From: Rasiella rasia
GTDB lineage: Bacteria > Bacteroidota > Bacteroidia > Flavobacteriales > Flavobacteriaceae
Direction: 5' to 3'
DNA: 64,000 nt
Assembly: GCF_011044175.1 (NCBI RefSeq)
Contig: NZ_CP049057.1
Span: 573,501 to 637,500, forward strand
Numbering within the stretch: position 1 is the first letter of the stretch; every line of letters starts with the position of its first letter. The position numbers were made by a program, and so were the translations under genes. Shown here piece by piece: positions 62,190 to 64,000 of this stretch. The notes under the pieces were generated by a model. It was given only the letters and a program-made list of their open reading frames with translations, was not told the origin of the DNA and made no database searches.

Positions 62190-62581
62190 GTACATATCCC
62201 ATACAAAAAACTGAAGAAGAGTGGCTTGAAGAATTAGGTCCAGAACGCTACCGAATCTTACGAGAAAAAGGAACAGAACGTCCTTTTACAGGTGCTTACA
62301 ACCTTACACAAGAGAAAGGAACGTACACCTGTGGCGCGTGCAATACGCAACTTTTTGAAAGCAATAGTAAATTCGACAGCGGTTGCGGATGGCCTTCGTT
62401 TGACGAAAGTATTGAGGGTGCGGTGGCATATATAAAAGACACCACCCATGGAATGATACGAACAGAAATTCTTTGTGCAAGTTGTGGCAGTCATCTAGGA
62501 CATGTTTTTAACGACGGCCCAACAGAAACTGGACAGCGCTATTGCGTAAACTCTTTATCCATTGATTTACAGAAAGATTAG
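62186..62581 (+). CDS. msrB: Peptide-methionine (R)-S-oxide reductase, cytoplasmic form
   Basis: A 131-residue MsrB lacking a signal peptide. Zinc-binding CGAC and CASC and the catalytic Cys in RYCVNSLSIDL are intact. Overlaps the exported msrB, so the pair is co-translated. Catalyses reduction of methionine-R-sulfoxide in cytoplasmic proteins. Confidence 0.93.
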   Translation: MSTYPIQKTEEEWLEELGPERYRILREKGTERPFTGAYNLTQEKGTYTCGACNTQLFESNSKFDSGCGWPSFDESIEGAVAYIKDTTHGMIRTEILCASCGSHLGHVFNDGPTETGQRYCVNSLSIDLQKD

Positions 62582-62604
62582 AAATTTTTTCTGTTGTTAA
62601 AACT

Positions 62605-62640
62605 AAATCCCAAATGCCAATCTATTGGAATTTGGGATTT
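62605..62640 (+). terminator. Long hairpin after msrB genes
   Basis: AAATCCCAAAT-g-CCAAT pairs with ATTGG-a-ATTTGGGATTT across a 2-base loop. It has no long T-run, so it could be a weak terminator or a palindromic repeat. Confidence 0.5.
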
Positions 62641-62714
62641 GTTATTTGTTCCTTGCCTTTTTAGTGTTTCATTTCGTAAATTCGTAATCTCAAATTAACG
62701 ATTAAAACTACGAA

Positions 62715-64000
62715 ATGAGTAAATACGATATCATTGTTCTTGGAAGTGGTCCTGGTGGCTATGTTGCTGCTATTCGCGCTTCGCAATTGGGCTTTAAAAC
62801 AGCTATTATTGAAAAAGAAAGCCTAGGAGGCGTTTGTCTAAACTGGGGATGTATTCCAACCAAGGCATTGCTAAAAAGTGCTCAGGTATTTAACTATTTG
62901 CAGCACGCAGAAGACTATGGCCTTACCGTTTCTGGAGCCGATAAAAACTTTGGAAAAGTAGTAGAACGCAGTCGTGGCGTTGCCGATGGTATGAGTAAAG
63001 GCGTACAATTTTTGATGAAGAAGAACAAAATTGACGTTATAAATGGCTTCGGAAAGCTTAAAGCAGGCAAGAAAATAGATGTTGAGGGTACAGAATATAG
63101 TGCAGATCATATTATTATTGCCACTGGTGCAAGATCTAGAGAATTGCCAAATCTTCCACAAGATGGGAAGAAGGTAATAGGATATAGAGAAGCAATGAGC
63201 TTAGAGAAACAGCCTAAATCTATGATTGTTGTAGGTAGTGGAGCTATTGGTGTAGAATTTGCACATTTCTATAACGCAATGGGTACCGATGTAACCATTG
63301 TAGAGTACCTCCCTACGCTAGTTCCTGTTGAAGATGAAGATGTTTCAAAGCAGTTTGAGCGTTCGTTTAAAAAAGCAGGAGTTAAGGTAATGACAAACGC
63401 TTCAGTAGAAAAAGTAGACACTTCAGGAAAAACAGTGAAAGCTACTGTAAAAACCAAAAAAGGAGAAGAAGTTATAGAAGCAGACGTTGTACTTTCAGCA
63501 GTAGGAATTGTTTCTAATATTGAGAATATCGGACTAGAGGATGTGGGTATCGTAACAGATAAGGGTAAGATTATGGTGAACGATTGGTACCAAACAAACA
63601 TTCCAGGATATTATGCTATTGGAGACGTGGTGCCTGGCCAAGCATTAGCACACGTTGCTTCTGCAGAAGGGATTACATGTGTTGAAAAAATTGCTGGTAT
63701 GCACGTAGAAGCTATTGACTACGGAAATATTCCTGGGTGTACGTATGCTACTCCAGAAATTGCAAGTGTTGGTATGACCGAAAAACAAGCGAAAGAAGCA
63801 GGTTATGAATTGAAGGTTGGTAAATTTCCATTTTCAGCTAGTGGAAAAGCAAGTGCTGCAGGCACCAAAGATGGCTTTGTAAAAGTAATTTTTGATGCTA
63901 AATACGGAGAATGGCTTGGCTGCCATATGATTGGCGCTGGGGTAACAGATATGATTGCCGAAGCCGTTTTAGGTAGAAAACTTGAAACAACTGGACATGA
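62715..64000 (+). CDS. lpdA: Dihydrolipoyl dehydrogenase (cut by window end)
   Basis: FAD enzyme of 2-oxoacid dehydrogenase complexes and the glycine cleavage system. ATG at 62715, open to the window end for 428 codons. FAD motif GSGPGGYVAAI (about 10-20), redox-active pair in GGVCLNWGCIP (about 39-49), NAD motif VGSGAIGVEFAHFY (about 175-188), second FAD block AIGDV. The C-terminal dimerisation domain is partly visible and truncated. Confidence 0.95.
   Translation, partial: MSKYDIIVLGSGPGGYVAAIRASQLGFKTAIIEKESLGGVCLNWGCIPTKALLKSAQVFNYLQHAEDYGLTVSGADKNFGKVVERSRGVADGMSKGVQFLMKKNKIDVINGFGKLKAGKKIDVEGTEYSADHIIIATGARSRELPNLPQDGKKVIGYREAMSLEKQPKSMIVVGSGAIGVEFAHFYNAMGTDVTIVEYLPTLVPVEDEDVSKQFERSFKKAGVKVMTNASVEKVDTSGKTVKATVKTKKGEEVIEADVVLSAVGIVSNIENIGLEDVGIVTDKGKIMVNDWYQTNIPGYYAIGDVVPGQALAHVASAEGITCVEKIAGMHVEAIDYGNIPGCTYATPEIASVGMTEKQAKEAGYELKVGKFPFSASGKASAAGTKDGFVKVIFDAKYGEWLGCHMIGAGVTDMIAEAVLGRKLETTGH

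Overview
The window is chromosomal DNA of a marine-type Bacteroidetes bacterium, most likely a member of Flavobacteriaceae. Evidence: several secreted proteins carry the C-terminal sorting tail of the type IX secretion system (T9SS) and the T9SS protein PorQ is encoded; promoters fit the Bacteroidetes pattern TTG-N16..22-TANNTTTG (rpsA, hutH, nnr, kdsB, gcvT); several small families typical of the group are present (DUF3822, DUF6090, DUF6503, DUF6252-like, GIN domain); and DnaX lacks the usual zinc module. Names rest on motif recognition by eye, because no database search was possible.

Layout. 1-5475: gyrA (C-terminal end cut by the window) diverges from clpC, which ends in a strong terminator. 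5523-9715: an accessory island of three same-strand genes (serine hydrolase, a 562-residue protein of unknown function, DUF6090 protein), separated by long imperfect palindromes with conserved GYACWAC / GTTGTRC ends. It looks like an integron-type gene-cassette array without an integrase in view. 9753-13025: PhyH dioxygenase, then a TetR regulator with two near-identical operators, an AhpD-like protein and a lipoprotein. 13129-19314: T9SS cargo proteins, a small membrane protein, a DksA-like protein, a SpoIIAA-like protein, histidine ammonia-lyase and a TlpA-like lipoprotein. 19378-25165: nnr, gcvT-glsA-epimerase, pterin dehydratase and a YebC regulator.

25220-33953: an acyltransferase with a fused KdsB-KdnB-like gene (LPS sugar Kdo / 8-amino-Kdo), a RecD-like helicase, a DUF3822-rsmD cluster, a second SpoIIAA-like gene overlapping the 3' end of RNase P RNA, and dnaX. 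33953-43657: miaE, the polyphosphate operon (sixA-ppk1-ppx), pdxH, an acyltransferase of the GNAT/FemAB type, DUF1761, rnz, and pyrR-pyrB with a STAS-like partner.

43756-64000: a palindromic repeat element; a T9SS subtilisin-like protease preceded by a lipoprotein that is a stand-alone copy of its propeptide, the pair bracketed by two near-identical terminators; rpsA with a structured leader; cmk-porQ; lon; an ECF sigma factor operon with a membrane protein and two beta-strand-repeat surface proteins; a DUF6252-like lipoprotein; an MFS transporter; an M48 metalloprotease; a collagen-like lipoprotein; tandem msrB genes; and the start of lpdA. No tRNA, 5S/16S/23S rRNA, CRISPR array, transposase or phage gene was recognised.
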